DNA of 64,000 nucleotides from Rhizobium etli_C. Its GTDB lineage: Bacteria; Pseudomonadota; Alphaproteobacteria; Rhizobiales; Rhizobiaceae. The stretch lies in NCBI RefSeq assembly GCF_014198605.1, contig NZ_JACIHU010000009.1; one strand, given 5' to 3'. Of the stretch, positions 16,677-24,715 are shown in pieces. The translations under genes and the position numbers were made by a program. The notes under the pieces were generated by a model that had not been told where the DNA came from, made no database searches, and saw nothing but the letters and a program-made list of their open reading frames with translations. Position 1 is the stretch's first letter, and every line of letters begins with the position of its first letter.

Positions 16677-16982
16677 TCAGAATCGCGTTCGGCCGCCTTT
16701 CCGGTCGATCATCTGGAAGGTCTTGCCGTCGGTTTTCACGCTGACGCAATCCTTCGACTTGTTGGGAAACAGAACGCAGACCTGGCCGTTTTCTATCTTG
16801 TAGCCGTTCTCGTTGCCCTCGCGATATTCGTAGCCGTTGCTGCTTTCTTTCAGCTCCGCCGTGCCGGGCAAGTGCTGGCGAATTTCGGCCTCGCTTGCAA
16901 CGCGCATATTCGCTGTCTGGGCGAATGCCATGGCCGGCAGCATGAGTGAAAGAAATCCGGCGAGGGCGGGCAGGATACGCAT
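16677..16982 (-). CDS. Hypothetical secreted protein
   Basis: The 101-residue protein has a clear signal peptide (ILPALAGFLSLMLPAMAFAQ) and a mature part of about 80 residues with two cysteines (QVCVLFPN, KDCVSV) that could form a disulfide. The ATG at 16982 is the only candidate. It is convergent with the EEP gene, with a 13-base gap. No family name can be given with confidence. Confidence 0.7.
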   Translation of the reverse strand: MRILPALAGFLSLMLPAMAFAQTANMRVASEAEIRQHLPGTAELKESSNGYEYREGNENGYKIENGQVCVLFPNKSKDCVSVKTDGKTFQMIDRKGGRTRF

Positions 16983-17117
16983 CAGGGGATATCTCCGGTC
17001 ATGTCGGTCGGCGTCCTCATTCTACGAGAATCCCGAGAGGAAATTCAACAGCAATGCTGATCGGGACGGAACCGGCGGCGAGTTGTCTTGAGCCCGCCGG
17101 CCGTTCCGAAGCCTGCC

Positions 17118-18545
17118 TCACGTTCTTCCGAACTCGTCGACGATGCGGATGATGTCATCCTCGCCGAGATAGGAGCCCGTCTGTACCTCGATGAGTTCGA
17201 GGAGGATTTTGCCGGGATTGGCGAGACGATGGACTTCGCCGAGCGGAATGTAGACGCTTTCGTTCTCGCGCAGCATGCGCACATTCTCACCAACCGTCAC
17301 TTCGGCCGTTCCTTTGACGACGACCCAGTGTTCGGAGCGGTGGTGGTGTTTTTGCAGCGAAAGCTTCTTGCCGGGCGTGACGAAGATGCGCTTCACCTGA
17401 AAGCGGTCGCCGTTGAAGATGGAGGTATAGCCGCCCCAGGGGCGGTAGGACGTCGGATGCGTTTCGGTGAACTTCGCTGTCGCCGAAGAGGAAGCCAGCA
17501 TCTTGACCAATTGTCCGACATTCTGGCTGTCCTTGAGCCGTCCGACATAGACGGCGTCCTCGCTGGCGATGACGGCGACATCCTCCATGCCCTGGACGGC
17601 AAGATGCACGCCATGGGTCATGACCAGCGAATTGCGGGTATTGACCACGGTCGTATTCGCGGCCGCGACATTGCCGTTATCGTCGCGCTTTCCCGATTTC
17701 CACACGGCATCCCAGCTGCCCATATCGGACCATCGGAACGGCGAGGGAACGACGGCTGCCTTCGAGGTCTTTTCCATGATCGCATAATCGATCGATATGT
17801 CAGGGCTCTTGGCGAAATGGTCGGCATCGAGCCGGGTGAAGTCGAGGTCGCGGCTTGCCTTGGAAACAGCCTTGCTTGCGGCTTTGAGCACCTCCGGTGC
17901 ATATTCCTGAAGTTCGGCAAGAAGTTCCGTTACCGGGAACATGAAGATCCCCGAATTCCAGTAAAAGCCGCCGTCGGCGAGCATCCGCTGGGCTTCTTCC
18001 AGCGCCGGTTTCTCGACGAAGCGGCTCACCTTGTGAGCGCCGTTCTCCAGCGCGTCGCCGATCTCGATATAGCCGTAACCCGTCGCCGGTTCGGTCGGGT
18101 TGATGCCGAAGGTGACAAGCCTGCCGTCGGCAGCCGCCTCGCGGGCGATGCGGATACAGTCGAAATAGCTCTTATCGGCAAGAATCTCGTGATCCGAAGC
18201 GAGCATCTGGATGATGGCATTCTTGCCGAAAAGGTCGGCGGCCAGCGTTGCTGCGGCCGCGACCGCCGCGGCAGTATTGCGGGCAACCGGTTCGAGCAGG
18301 ACGGCGGCGAGCGGACGGGCGAGCTCGCGTGCCTGCTCGGCGACCAGAAAGCGGAAGTCTTCATTTGTGACGATGATCGGGGCTTCATAGAGCTCGGGAT
18401 CGGAAACGCGTTCGAGCGTATCCTGAAACAGCGTCTTGTCGCCTACGAACTGGATGAATTGTTTCGGCGCGGTGGCGCGGGAAAGCGGCCAGAGGCGCGT
18501 GCCTTTGCCGCCGGCCATGATCACGGGAACGATTTTCTGCGTCAT
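17118..18545 (-). CDS. manC: Mannose-1-phosphate guanylyltransferase/mannose-6-phosphate isomerase
   Basis: The 475-residue protein is the full-length bifunctional type II form. Its N-terminal nucleotidyltransferase has the pyrophosphorylase signature AGGKGTRLWPLSR and the FVEKPALEEAQRM motif. Its C-terminal cupin domain (residues about 355-470) has the phosphomannose isomerase features SLQKHHHRSEHWVVV. It makes GDP-mannose from mannose-1-phosphate and also interconverts fructose-6-phosphate and mannose-6-phosphate. It lies 39 bases downstream of the phosphomannomutase gene, so the two form a GDP-mannose supply operon. Rhizobial homologs are also called NoeJ. Confidence 0.93.
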   Translation of the reverse strand: MTQKIVPVIMAGGKGTRLWPLSRATAPKQFIQFVGDKTLFQDTLERVSDPELYEAPIIVTNEDFRFLVAEQARELARPLAAVLLEPVARNTAAAVAAAATLAADLFGKNAIIQMLASDHEILADKSYFDCIRIAREAAADGRLVTFGINPTEPATGYGYIEIGDALENGAHKVSRFVEKPALEEAQRMLADGGFYWNSGIFMFPVTELLAELQEYAPEVLKAASKAVSKASRDLDFTRLDADHFAKSPDISIDYAIMEKTSKAAVVPSPFRWSDMGSWDAVWKSGKRDDNGNVAAANTTVVNTRNSLVMTHGVHLAVQGMEDVAVIASEDAVYVGRLKDSQNVGQLVKMLASSSATAKFTETHPTSYRPWGGYTSIFNGDRFQVKRIFVTPGKKLSLQKHHHRSEHWVVVKGTAEVTVGENVRMLRENESVYIPLGEVHRLANPGKILLELIEVQTGSYLGEDDIIRIVDEFGRT

Positions 18546-18584
18546 AGGCGGGTTCCTTGAAATAAACGGCTTATTCGTTGCATG

Positions 18585-20009
18585 TTAGCGGGCGGCTGCC
18601 CAGCCTCTTATTCTGTCGAGCCCGCTATGCAGCAGATCGAGCGCGGCGGATTCGCTCCCCGCCTCCACGTAGCAGCGCATTTCCGGCGCGTTGCCGGACG
18701 GGCGGAAGTGGATGATGCCGCCATCTCTCAGCGTCACCCGAAGCCCGTCGATATCGGATTTTGTCGCTACCGCGCCGATCGGCTGCAGGAAAGAGGCAAG
18801 GTTTTCATCCGAGGCGCGCAGATATTCCATCAATGCCGCGCTCGTCTCGACGGGGAAATTTTCCAGACGATCGGCGGCGGCAAAGGGCAGCTTATAGGAG
18901 GCGGCAATGACAGAAAGCGGCTGCCTGCGGGCGGCCGCCAGCGACAGGATTGCGAGCATGGGAATGAAACAATCACGCGTCGGCAATGCGCGCAGTTTTC
19001 CGCCGTTGATCTCGAAGGTGGTTGCTGTCAGCAGACCGCCATTGGCTTCAAAGCCCATGACGTGATCGTCGCCGGCGGCCACTGCCTCTTCCATGCCCGA
19101 TATGACGAAGGGCGAACCGACACGCGTGCGCCTGATGGCGAAAGTGCCTGCGGCCTCGATGCCGGAATTGGAGGTCACGGGCGTCACCACCGTTCGGGCT
19201 CGCAAGAAATTGGCTGCCACAAGGCCGAGAAGGTCGCCGCGCAAGGGCGTGCCGGTTTCATCGGCAACCAGGGGACGGTCGCCGTCGCCGTCGGTCGAAA
19301 CGATTGCATCGAATTTATGCTCGGAGACCCAGCGCCTCATCAGCGCGATCGTCTCGTCGGAAACGGCTTCGGTGTCGACCGGTATGAAACTCTCCGAACG
19401 GCCGAGGGCGATGATCTCGGCACCGTAATGGGCGAGAACGTCGATCAGGAGGTCGCGAGCGACCGTGCTGTGCTGGTAGATGCCGATCTTCAGCCCGGAG
19501 AGCGCACCTTGCGGAAGCAGGGCCGCATTGCGTTCGAAAAACAGCTGCCGGCAGATCGCCTCATGATCTTCCACCTTGGCCGGCGCCTCGACCAGGGCTT
19601 TGCCGCTTCGCTCGATCTCGGCTGCCTGTGCGGTGATCGCCGCCTCGTCCGATTTGTCGATCTCTCCGTCCGGGCGATAGAATTTAATGCCGTTACGGTC
19701 TGCCGGGATATGCGAGCCCGTGACCATCAGGCAGGCGGCCTTGCTTTCGAGGCCATAAAGGGCGAGGGCCGGGGTCGGCACATTGCCGCAGTCGAAGACA
19801 CGGAACCCGAGTGCCGTCAGCGCACCGGCGCAGTTCACCGAGATTTCAGGGCTTGAATCGCGAAAGTCGCGTCCGATCAGAATGACGTCGCCGGCCCGTG
19901 CCTGGCCGGTCTCCAGCAGATATTTGCCGAACGCGGTGGCGTAGAGGGCGGAGGCGCGTCCCTTGAGTTCGACGGAAAGTCCGCGAAGGCCGCTCGTGCC
20001 GAATTTCAT
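18585..20009 (-). CDS. manB: Phosphomannomutase
   Basis: The 474-residue alpha-D-phosphohexomutase starts MKFGTSGLRG. The phosphoserine loop reads VTGSHIP with the catalytic S99, the metal loop is TDGDGDRPL, the sugar-binding loop is FEANGGL, and the phosphate-binding loop near the C-terminus is RPSGNAPEMR. The TGSHIP variant of the usual TASHNP loop keeps the serine and histidine. The ATG at 20009 is chosen because the conserved domain starts there. The enzyme supplies mannose-1-phosphate to the downstream ManC. Rhizobial homologs are also called NoeK. Confidence 0.9.
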   Translation of the reverse strand: MKFGTSGLRGLSVELKGRASALYATAFGKYLLETGQARAGDVILIGRDFRDSSPEISVNCAGALTALGFRVFDCGNVPTPALALYGLESKAACLMVTGSHIPADRNGIKFYRPDGEIDKSDEAAITAQAAEIERSGKALVEAPAKVEDHEAICRQLFFERNAALLPQGALSGLKIGIYQHSTVARDLLIDVLAHYGAEIIALGRSESFIPVDTEAVSDETIALMRRWVSEHKFDAIVSTDGDGDRPLVADETGTPLRGDLLGLVAANFLRARTVVTPVTSNSGIEAAGTFAIRRTRVGSPFVISGMEEAVAAGDDHVMGFEANGGLLTATTFEINGGKLRALPTRDCFIPMLAILSLAAARRQPLSVIAASYKLPFAAADRLENFPVETSAALMEYLRASDENLASFLQPIGAVATKSDIDGLRVTLRDGGIIHFRPSGNAPEMRCYVEAGSESAALDLLHSGLDRIRGWAAAR

Positions 20010-20234
20010 GTGAAGACAAGCTCCGATTGTCACGATCAAAGTTCTACTCAGCCCGCCAGCCGGCGTAAATACCGAAGCAGGCTTATAGTTAAACACGGAC
20101 GGTGAAGTCATCAACAAGGTTTGCGCCCGCTCGCCAGGTTTCGATGGTCGCCGCGAGACCGACAGCCATTGCGGCATCAGCCTATTTTGTTAGAACCGTG
20201 TATCCATTGTTTGTCCCATATCGAAGGTTTGCCG

Positions 20235-20936
20235 ATGAGCGATACATCCGTCAGTCTCGAGGAGAGCTGGAAGTCCGCCCTCGAGGGGGAGTTCTCAAGC
20301 CCCTACATGCAGCAGCTCAAATCCTTCCTGGTCGCGCAGAAGCAGGTCGGAAAACGGATATTTCCCAAAGGCAGCGAATATTTCCGTGCTCTTGACCTGA
20401 CACCGATCGCCAACGTCAAGGCCGTCATCCTCGGTCAGGATCCCTATCACGGGCTAGGGCAGGCGCATGGATTATGTTTCAGCGTCCGGCCGGGCGTGCG
20501 CATACCGCCCTCGCTCGTCAATATCTACAAGGAGATGGAGGCGGATCTTGGTATAGTGCCGGCGCGTCACGGTTTTCTCGAGCATTGGGCGCGGCAGGGC
20601 GTGCTCCTGCTGAACAGCGTGCTGACAGTCGAGGAAGGACAGGCGGCTGCCCATCAGGGCAAGGGGTGGGAACGCTTCACCGATGCCGTCATCCGCAAGG
20701 TCAACGACGAATGCGAATCCGTCGTCTTCATGCTCTGGGGTTCTTATGCCCAGCGCAAGGCCGCCTTCGTCGATACTGCGCGGCATATGGTGCTCAAAGC
20801 GCCGCATCCGTCGCCGCTTTCGGCCCATAATGGCTTTTTTGGCTGCAAGCATTTTTCCAAGGCGAATGCCTTCCTGCAGTCCCGCGGGCGCGCGCCGATC
20901 GACTGGCAGCTGCCGGTCGATCCCCGTAAGTCCTGA
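20235..20936 (+). CDS. ung: Uracil-DNA glycosylase
   Basis: The 233-residue protein is a family 1 uracil-DNA glycosylase that removes uracil from DNA to begin base excision repair. The water-activating motif GQDPYHG carries D69, and the minor-groove loop HPSPLSA carries H191; LLLNSVLTVE is also conserved. The ATG at 20235 begins MSDTSVSLEESW. It is a single gene between the phosphomannomutase, which diverges, and the glyoxalase-fold gene, and it has no link to its neighbours' functions. Confidence 0.97.
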   Translation: MSDTSVSLEESWKSALEGEFSSPYMQQLKSFLVAQKQVGKRIFPKGSEYFRALDLTPIANVKAVILGQDPYHGLGQAHGLCFSVRPGVRIPPSLVNIYKEMEADLGIVPARHGFLEHWARQGVLLLNSVLTVEEGQAAAHQGKGWERFTDAVIRKVNDECESVVFMLWGSYAQRKAAFVDTARHMVLKAPHPSPLSAHNGFFGCKHFSKANAFLQSRGRAPIDWQLPVDPRKS

Positions 20937-20937
20937 A

Positions 20938-20963
20938 GTGAACACACATGGATCTGTGTTCAC
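20938..20963. promoter_or_regulatory. Inverted repeat upstream of the mhqO-like gene
   Basis: GTGAACACA and TGTGTTCAC are exact inverted repeats of 9 bases with an 8-base spacer. They lie just after the ung stop and before an AAGGAG ribosome site. No T-run follows, so a MarR-type operator for the mhqO/mhqD-like genes is more likely than a terminator, but both are possible. Confidence 0.5.
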
Positions 20964-21071
20964 AAAAAGGAGACAATGCGTTTTGGTCTGCACGTCTATT
21001 CCGGAGGCCTGACCGAGCGCATTTATGATCCATCGAAAGCCCGCAAGCGGCGGGCGAGAAAGGGGTCTCAC

Positions 21072-22004
21072 ATGCTCGATCAAATCAAGGGTCTGCACCA
21101 CGTCACGTCGATGGCGGAGGACGCCCGCACCAACAATCAGTTCTTCACCCATGCGCTCGGCCTTCGCCGCGTCAAGAAAACGGTGAATTTCGACGCTCCG
21201 GATGTCTATCATCTCTATTATGGTGACGAGACTGGTGCGCCAGGCACAATCATGACCTATTTCCCCTTCCCGAAGATGGCACAGGGCCGGCCCGGCATCG
21301 GTGAAGTGGGTACGACCGTGTTTTCGGTTCCGCAAGGTTCGCTCGGCTTCTGGAACGATCGCTTTGCTGCACTCGGCGTCGGCGGCCTGAAGACCGATGA
21401 AAGCTTCGGCGAAAAGCGGTTGAACTTCTCCGGTCCCGATGGCGACGGCTTTGCGCTCGTCGAGGTCAGGGACGATGGCCGCCAGCCGTGGACGCATGGC
21501 GGCATCAGCGAGGATTATGCCATTCGCGGCTTTCACTCCGTCGCCATGCGGCTGCGGGATGACGGCGCCACGGCCGAACTGCTGAAGTTCATGGGCTATG
21601 AAGTCGCCGAGGAACGGGACGGGGTCACACGGCTGATCAAGCCTGACGGCAACGGTGCGCATCTCATCGATCTCGAGACGATGCCGAATATTGCCCGCGC
21701 GCTTCCCGGCGCCGGCTCCGTCCATCATGTCGCCTTCTCGGTCGAAAACCGTGAAAAGCAGCTCGAAGTGCGCAAGGCGCTGATGGACACCGGCTATCAG
21801 GTGACCCCGGTGATCGACCGCGATTATTTCTGGGCGATCTATTTCCGTACGCCGGGTGGCGTTCTGTTCGAGGTTGCGACCAATGAACCCGGCTTCGACC
21901 GCGACGAGGATACGGCCCATCTCGGCGAAGCTCTGAAGCTGCCGCAGCAGCACGCCCATCTTCGAGCGCTGCTTGAACAGCATTTGCAGCCGCTGGAAGC
22001 GTAA
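21072..22004 (+). CDS. mhqO: Ring-cleaving dioxygenase, glyoxalase fold (MhqO-like)
   Basis: The 310-residue protein has two vicinal-oxygen-chelate modules. The first starts with GLHHVTSMAEDA, and the second has FHSVAMRLRD and VHHVAFSVEN, giving the metal-binding histidine and glutamate pattern (FEVATNEPGF). MhqO-type proteins protect against quinones and related electrophiles. The next gene is an MhqD-like hydrolase, as in the quinone-response operons of Bacillus. The ATG at 21072 has AAAGGGG upstream. An in-frame ATG at 20976 with a better AAGGAG site would add 32 basic residues and is a real alternative. Confidence 0.82.
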   Translation: MLDQIKGLHHVTSMAEDARTNNQFFTHALGLRRVKKTVNFDAPDVYHLYYGDETGAPGTIMTYFPFPKMAQGRPGIGEVGTTVFSVPQGSLGFWNDRFAALGVGGLKTDESFGEKRLNFSGPDGDGFALVEVRDDGRQPWTHGGISEDYAIRGFHSVAMRLRDDGATAELLKFMGYEVAEERDGVTRLIKPDGNGAHLIDLETMPNIARALPGAGSVHHVAFSVENREKQLEVRKALMDTGYQVTPVIDRDYFWAIYFRTPGGVLFEVATNEPGFDRDEDTAHLGEALKLPQQHAHLRALLEQHLQPLEA

Positions 22005-22014
22005 GGAGGGCGGC

Positions 22015-22620
22015 ATGACGGACACCGGATATGTGCACCGGCTGCATGCCGGCGCACCTGGCAAACCAATTCTGATCGTGTTGCACGGTACCGGCGGCGA
22101 CGAAAACCAGCTGTTTGATTTCGGCCGACAGCTGCTGCCGGAAGCGACGGTTCTTGCTCCGCGCGGCGATGTTTCCGAACACGGTGCTGCGCGGTTCTTC
22201 CGGCGCAGCGGTGAAGGGGTCTACGACATGGCCGACCTTTCAAGGGCGACGGAGAAGATGGCCGCCTATGTCAAAGCATTCGCTGACGAGTCCCAGGCTT
22301 CCCGTATTTTCGGCCTGGGCTTTTCGAACGGCGCCAACATTCTTGCCAACGTTCTGATCGAGAAGGGTATCTTCGACCTGGCGGTGTTGATGCACCCGCT
22401 CATTCCGTTTCAACCGGAAGCCCATTCGACGCTTGCGGGAAGAAAGGTGCTGGTGACGGCCGGGCGGCGGGATCCGATCGCCCCGATGGCCGTGACCGAA
22501 GCATTGTCGCAACACCTGAAAGACCGCGGCGCCGAGGTAGGCACAATCTGGCATCCCGGTGGCCATGAGATCGCGCCGCTCGAAATCGATGCAATTCGCG
22601 ATTTCTTCAGCGGCTATTGA
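22015..22620 (+). CDS. mhqD: Alpha/beta hydrolase, carboxylesterase family (MhqD-like)
   Basis: The 201-residue alpha/beta hydrolase shows the oxyanion segment LHGTGGDENQL, the nucleophile elbow GFSNG with S104, and likely triad partners D153 (AGRRDPIAP) and H184 (PGGHEIAP). The size and motifs fit the phospholipase/carboxylesterase family that includes MhqD. The ATG at 22015 follows TAAGGAGGG, which overlaps the stop of the upstream dioxygenase gene, so the pair is coupled. The likely role is handling of quinone or aromatic electrophile derivatives. Confidence 0.82.
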   Translation: MTDTGYVHRLHAGAPGKPILIVLHGTGGDENQLFDFGRQLLPEATVLAPRGDVSEHGAARFFRRSGEGVYDMADLSRATEKMAAYVKAFADESQASRIFGLGFSNGANILANVLIEKGIFDLAVLMHPLIPFQPEAHSTLAGRKVLVTAGRRDPIAPMAVTEALSQHLKDRGAEVGTIWHPGGHEIAPLEIDAIRDFFSGY

Positions 22621-22653
22621 TCGATTGCGCCGCCAATCGGCGACGGCTGAATT

Positions 22654-22679
22654 GCGGGGCCGGTGAAAACCGGTCCCGC
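22654..22679 (+). terminator. Hairpin after mhqD
   Basis: The arms GCGGGGCCGGT and ACCGGTCCCGC pair with one G-U around GAAA, 34 bases past the mhqD stop. A T-run is lacking, so it is only terminator-like. Confidence 0.5.
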
Positions 22680-22776
22680 ATCTCGGCTCAAACGACGACT
22701 TGGCAACGCCAACAGAGATGCCACCAAAAGTGCTCTAACTCTTTAATTGAGAATAGGATTCAGATGTTGGGCCAAC

Positions 22777-22980
22777 CTAGGGACGAGGAGGATATTTGCC
22801 CCTGATTGCCTTCATATAAAAATTCCCCGGTGACTCAGCCATCGTCAAGCCGACGACGACGCCTTTGGGAACCCCTTCATATTCTCGCCTCTGACCGTTG
22901 GTCAGATAGACCCGTAGATACCGGCTGTCTTCGTCGTAGGCGATCGCCTGGATAAGTTTCGAATCAACCGCAGTTTCCAC
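22777..22980 (-). CDS. KTSC domain protein
   Basis: This 67-residue protein is a single KTSC domain. Family signs are SKLIQAIAYDEDSRYLRVYL at residues 7-26, then YEGVPKGVV, and the C-terminal FYMKAIRGKYP. KTSC domains are small single-domain proteins or fusion partners of lysyl-tRNA-synthetase-like and RNA-processing proteins, with unknown function. The ATG at 22980 is the first in frame. It stands alone, convergent with the mhqO/mhqD-like pair. Confidence 0.8.
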   Translation of the reverse strand: METAVDSKLIQAIAYDEDSRYLRVYLTNGQRREYEGVPKGVVVGLTMAESPGNFYMKAIRGKYPPRP

Positions 22981-23745
22981 TTTGCACCCCGCAGTTTTGG
23001 ATCTGAGATATTCTTGCTCAAGAATGTCATTCGCGCTCGCAACGCGCCATCTTTATGCTGTGTCGCAAGGTCGTCAAGCGGGATCTGCTTTAACGTTCAT
23101 TTTTTCCTGCGGCCTCTCGTTTTAGTTGATTAATACAGCTTTTTCGAAGGCCCCGCCTGTGGAAAATTGACGGTCACCGGTTCTTCCAGGCGCAGAAATA
23201 TTGGGTGATGCAGCTAAATTTTGAAGAAGCGGCCAAATAAACACAAGTTTAACCAATCGTTAACTATACTATATTAAGAGACTTGGAAATATTAATCGAA
23301 ACATCTTCTCGATTATGGATCAATACGACGTGCCGTTGTTCGTGGCAGCCGTTTTGCTATGCCCGCCGAGCGGTGTGAGGAGCCCCTGACCATGTGCCGC
23401 CGACAACCGACCGGCTGGCGAGATTCCTCGCATTCTCGTCGGTCCATCGCGACGCGAAGATCGTTCAAGCGCTTGGCGCCCAGATGATGACCGTGCAGGA
23501 GACGCTTGCGCTTTCCATCGGGCGCGAGGAGGATGGACGATCGTCAGTGCCGATGTGCTGGACGCGCAGCATTCGGCCACGACAAGCCAGGTGGGCTGGC
23601 GCAGGCGGTTCAGCAAAAGGGCGATGGGTCCGTCGTTTTGAATGTGGCAATAGGTTCCGGTTACAATGTCGAGGCGCCGCGATCAGGCCAACTTCTTATG
23701 AACACTAAACTTCGTGCCGTTGCGGCGATGGGTGAGAAATCACAA
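22981..23745. other. Long stretch without a supported gene
   Basis: About 760 bases lie between the KTSC gene and the phosphatase gene. The first half is AT-rich and contains a CtrA-like site. From about 23390 to 23700 the sequence looks GC-rich and coding-like, but stop codons break all three frames, so it may be a decayed gene or the 5' region of the phosphatase. Confidence 0.4.
23249..23264 (+). promoter_or_regulatory. CtrA-like binding site
   Basis: TTAA CCAATCG TTAAC fits the TTAA-N7-TTAA(C) consensus of the alphaproteobacterial cell-cycle regulator CtrA. An AT-rich segment follows (TATACTATATTAAG), so it may overlap a promoter. Binding is inferred from the motif only. Confidence 0.4.
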
Positions 23746-24537
23746 ATGGGTTACATGTTTAACTATCTCGTCCCGTGGCGACAACAGATACCGATACTGA
23801 CTGGCAGCCATAAAAAGCGCGATCGGCTGACATTTGCCGAAGGCGATTTCGCCGCGGTCTATGCGATGAGCGATGTCCACGGATGTTATAGCGAACTCGT
23901 CGAGGCGCATCGCCGCATCGAAGCGGATGCCGAGCGAATTCCGGGGCCGAAACTCATACTCCTGCTCGGCGATTATGTCGATCGCGGGCCGGATTCGAGC
24001 GCAGTGCTGGAATTCCTGAGCAAGCCGCCGCCGCCGGGATTTCAGCGTCTCGCCCTGTGCGGCAATCACGATGCGGAGCTGGTGAAGCTCTATCGCAAGC
24101 CGACGCGCCTTCTTGAATGGCTTGGTTTTGCCGGGACGGAGACGCTGAATTCATACGGCATCGACATCGAGCATCTGCTGCAATCGGCGGCTGGAAACGA
24201 AATGATCGCCCGCGTCATTCACAACATGATACCGGAGCGGCATATCCAATTCCTGGAATCGCTGCCGATCATGCTGCAGATGGGAAGGGTCGTCTTTGTC
24301 CATGCGGGCATCAGACCTGGCATCGATCTCAAGAGACAAAAGGACAGCGACCTTATGTGGATCCGCCAGCCCTTCCTGGACGAAGGGCCGCAGCTTCCTT
24401 TCCTCGTGATCCATGGACACACCCCGGCGCGAATCCCGACATTCGGTCCGCAACGCATCGGTATCGACACCGCGGTTTCGGCGACGGGCCGCCTGACCGT
24501 GCTGACGATCAAAGGGACGCGGGTCGGACTGCTGTAG
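23746..24537 (+). CDS. PPP family serine/threonine metallophosphatase
   Basis: The protein (about 263 residues) has the PPP metallophosphatase signatures in order: MSDVHGCY (metal site), GDYVDRGPDSS, CGNHD, then FVHAGIRPG and VIHGHTPAR for the remaining histidines. All metal ligands appear present. It should dephosphorylate proteins or small molecules in the cytoplasm. The start is uncertain: ATGs at 23698, 23746 and 23755 are possible, and 23746 is chosen because GGTGAG lies upstream at a workable distance. The gene is followed by a RIME-like repeat and the convergent UDP-glucose dehydrogenase gene. Confidence 0.85.
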   Translation: MGYMFNYLVPWRQQIPILTGSHKKRDRLTFAEGDFAAVYAMSDVHGCYSELVEAHRRIEADAERIPGPKLILLLGDYVDRGPDSSAVLEFLSKPPPPGFQRLALCGNHDAELVKLYRKPTRLLEWLGFAGTETLNSYGIDIEHLLQSAAGNEMIARVIHNMIPERHIQFLESLPIMLQMGRVVFVHAGIRPGIDLKRQKDSDLMWIRQPFLDEGPQLPFLVIHGHTPARIPTFGPQRIGIDTAVSATGRLTVLTIKGTRVGLL

Positions 24538-24607
24538 AAGGGGAGGGCGTGGTGTTGTGCGACAATCGCTTGCGGTGTTCGCCGGCGCGCTTTTGCTGGT
24601 TTTTCAC

Positions 24608-24655
24608 CCATGTCGTTGTCCCGGAGCCACTGCAGGCTTCCGCACGTCATGCATT
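24608..24655 (+). repeat. RIME-type repeat, copy 1
   Basis: This 48-base element (starting CATGTCGTTGTCCCGG and ending GTCATGCATT) is a diverged copy, in the opposite orientation, of the element at 58950-58999. Both sit just past convergent gene ends, the usual place for rhizobial intergenic mosaic elements. Confidence 0.65.
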
Positions 24656-24688
24656 AAAAAACGCCGCGGAATTTATGTTCCGCGGCGT
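24656..24688 (-). terminator. Intrinsic terminator of the UDP-glucose dehydrogenase gene
   Basis: An 11-bp stem ACGCCGCGGAA/TTCCGCGGCGT with a 6-base loop is followed on the minus strand by T residues (complement of A24656-A24660). It lies 28 bases past the stop of the minus-strand gene. Confidence 0.9.
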
Positions 24689-24715
24689 CAGGATGTCAGA
24701 TCTCAGCAGACCCTA

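Noticed and set aside
17088..18560. 490-residue plus-strand frame opposite manC
   Set aside because: Antisense shadow; manC is full length with all motifs.
18582..19856. 424-residue plus-strand frame opposite phosphomannomutase
   Set aside because: Antisense shadow of a full-length enzyme gene.
20472..22064. 530-residue minus-strand frame across ung and the mhqO-like gene
   Set aside because: It crosses two unrelated recognisable genes and their boundary, so it cannot be real.
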